A stretch of DNA of 7,815 nt from J005 sp964613235 (GTDB taxonomy: Bacteria > Pseudomonadota > Zetaproteobacteria > Mariprofundales > Mariprofundaceae). Made by a program: the position numbers and the translations under genes. A model generated the notes under the pieces. The model saw nothing but the letters and a program-made list of their open reading frames with translations. It had not been told where the DNA came from and ran no database searches. Of the stretch, positions 6,896 through 7,815 are shown one piece after another. Positions within the stretch are counted from its first letter, which is position 1, and every line of letters begins with the position of its first letter. The stretch is taken from contig CAZTGM010000062.1 of assembly GCA_964613235.1 (NCBI GenBank), forward strand, positions 1-7,815. The letters are read 5' to 3'.

Positions 6896-6900
6896 AGGAG
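6896..6900 (+). promoter_or_regulatory. Ribosome-binding site supporting a TTG start for ccdA
   Basis: AGGAG is followed by the 6-base spacer CATCTC and TTG at 6907-6909. No ATG or GTG occurs in frame at a comparable distance, so this site identifies TTG as the initiation codon. Confidence 0.8.
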
Positions 6901-6906
6901 CATCTC

Positions 6907-7656
6907 TTGATTGAAGTCACTTTTGCCGGCGCCCTGCTGGCTGGCCTGCTATCCTTTCTCTCTCCTTGCGTACTGCCACTGGTGCCGGCATATCTTTCCT
7001 ATATCTCCGGCGTATCGGTCAACGAACTTCGGCAGGCCGATCATGGCAAAACCCGCAAGCGGGCCATCATCCAGTCATTATGGTTTATCGCCGGTTTCAG
7101 CCTGGTGTTTATCGCATTGGGGGCCTCGGCCTCGCTGATCGGTCAGTGGCTGCTCAGCCACCTGTCTCTGCTGGCCAAGGTGGCCGGCATCATTATCTTT
7201 GTGTTTGGTCTGCACTACACCGGCATCATCCGTATCCCGCTGCTGATGATGGATGCACATTTTGAAACCTCGGGCATTAATGCCAAACACGGCATCGGTG
7301 CCATGGTGCTGGGCGCCGCCTTTGCTTTCGGCTGGACCCCCTGCGTCGGCCCGATTCTCGGCGCCATTCTGGCCATTGCCGGCGTACAGGCCGAACTGAT
7401 GCACGGTATCGCCCTGCTGGCCGTCTATTCGCTGGGGCTGGGCATCCCGTTCCTGCTTGCCGCCCTGACCACGGATGCCTTTCTGCGCTGGTCCCAGCGC
7501 TTTAAATCACACCTGAATACCGTTGAACGCCTGTCGGGCATATTGCTGATGCTCGTCGGCATCATGATTTTCCTGGGCAGTTTCAGCATCGTTTCGGCAT
7601 GGTTGATCGAATGGTTCCCCTCTCTGGCATCCATCGAAGAGCTGGCCGCCCCCTGA
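6907..7656 (+). CDS. ccdA: CcdA-type thiol-disulfide transmembrane electron carrier
   Basis: A 249-aa polytopic inner-membrane protein of the CcdA/DsbD transmembrane family. It carries reducing equivalents from cytoplasmic thioredoxin across the membrane to periplasmic thiol-oxidoreductases, which in many bacteria keeps apocytochrome c cysteines reduced for heme attachment. The two redox cysteines are in place: C21 in LSPCVLPLVPAYLSY and C146 in FGWTPCVGPILGAIL, each near the start of a repeated three-helix unit. About six hydrophobic segments are visible (near residues 5-35, 57-80, 88-108, 130-160, 165-188 and 207-235). The start is TTG, supported by AGGAG 6 bases upstream. It lacks the periplasmic N- and C-terminal thioredoxin-like domains of full DsbD, and no partner thioredoxin-like gene follows in the 159 bases left. 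It probably shares a transcript with cutA. Confidence 0.95.
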   Translation: MIEVTFAGALLAGLLSFLSPCVLPLVPAYLSYISGVSVNELRQADHGKTRKRAIIQSLWFIAGFSLVFIALGASASLIGQWLLSHLSLLAKVAGIIIFVFGLHYTGIIRIPLLMMDAHFETSGINAKHGIGAMVLGAAFAFGWTPCVGPILGAILAIAGVQAELMHGIALLAVYSLGLGIPFLLAALTTDAFLRWSQRFKSHLNTVERLSGILLMLVGIMIFLGSFSIVSAWLIEWFPSLASIEELAAP

Positions 7657-7815
7657 AGCAAAAAGCCCTGCCGTTGTTGAGCGAATTACTCACATACCTG
7701 CAAAACCGCCATGAGCTCAGAACTGATACTGATCGCTGTTCACATGGCGCATGCCTTAAACAGTCGTCCCTGAATAATTCATTTTCACACTGATCTTAGC
7801 AATCGGCAGGTGGTC
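7657..7815. other. Non-coding stretch after ccdA
   Basis: No supported gene or clear terminator is visible in these 159 bases. The bases after the ccdA stop include AAAAAGCCC, but no stable hairpin adjoins a T run on either strand; TGAG-N7-CTCA (7678-7692) is only a 4-bp stem. On the minus strand one frame is open from the window edge to a TAA at 7756-7758 (19 codons), which might be the tail of a convergent gene or chance. A 20-codon plus-strand frame from an ATG at 7711 has no ribosome-binding site. Confidence 0.4.

Noticed and set aside
7756..7815. Minus-strand open frame of 19 codons entering from the right edge and ending in TAA
   Set aside because: An open run this short is likely by chance and the residues match nothing I recognise; sequence beyond the edge would be needed to decide.

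Overview
The window looks like ordinary chromosomal DNA from a proteobacterium of middling GC content. The grounds are a tRNA-Thr/tRNA-Tyr cluster like the one that in many proteobacteria continues into tRNA-Gly, tRNA-Thr and tuf, a glutamyl-tRNA synthetase with the E. coli-type zinc site, good Shine-Dalgarno sites, and sigma70-like promoters. A gamma- or zetaproteobacterium would fit, but the lineage cannot be fixed from this sequence alone. I see no phage, transposon, CRISPR or other mobile signature.

Layout. Bases 1-279 carry, on the minus strand, a stable-RNA unit: a promoter with a GC-rich discriminator, a complete tRNA-Thr(UGU) with encoded CCA, a second promoter-like site in the spacer, and the 5' part of tRNA-Tyr(GUA), which runs off the left edge. 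Bases 324-6463 hold three minus-strand genes transcribed toward the tRNAs: acs (acetyl-CoA synthetase), a large AsmA/DUF748-like membrane-anchored protein that begins 6 bases after the acs stop, and, after a 107-base gap, gltX. Divergent from acs and separated from it by 85 bases, cutA and ccdA run rightward as a probable two-gene operon. The last 159 bases contain no gene I can support.

How the parts relate. gltX and the tRNAs serve translation. acs activates acetate. The AsmA-like protein probably works in the cell envelope and appears translationally coupled to acs, although no functional link to acetate use is obvious. CutA (a small trimeric protein linked to divalent-metal tolerance) and CcdA (a membrane thiol-reductant transporter for periplasmic disulfide reduction and cytochrome c maturation) resemble the cutA-dsbD pairing of enterobacteria, but with the shorter CcdA in place of DsbD.

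No clearly new system was found. The points most worth checking are the AsmA-like protein with a divergent OmpA-like C-terminal region coupled to acs, the internal promoter between the two tRNAs, and a possible leaderless cutA transcript.
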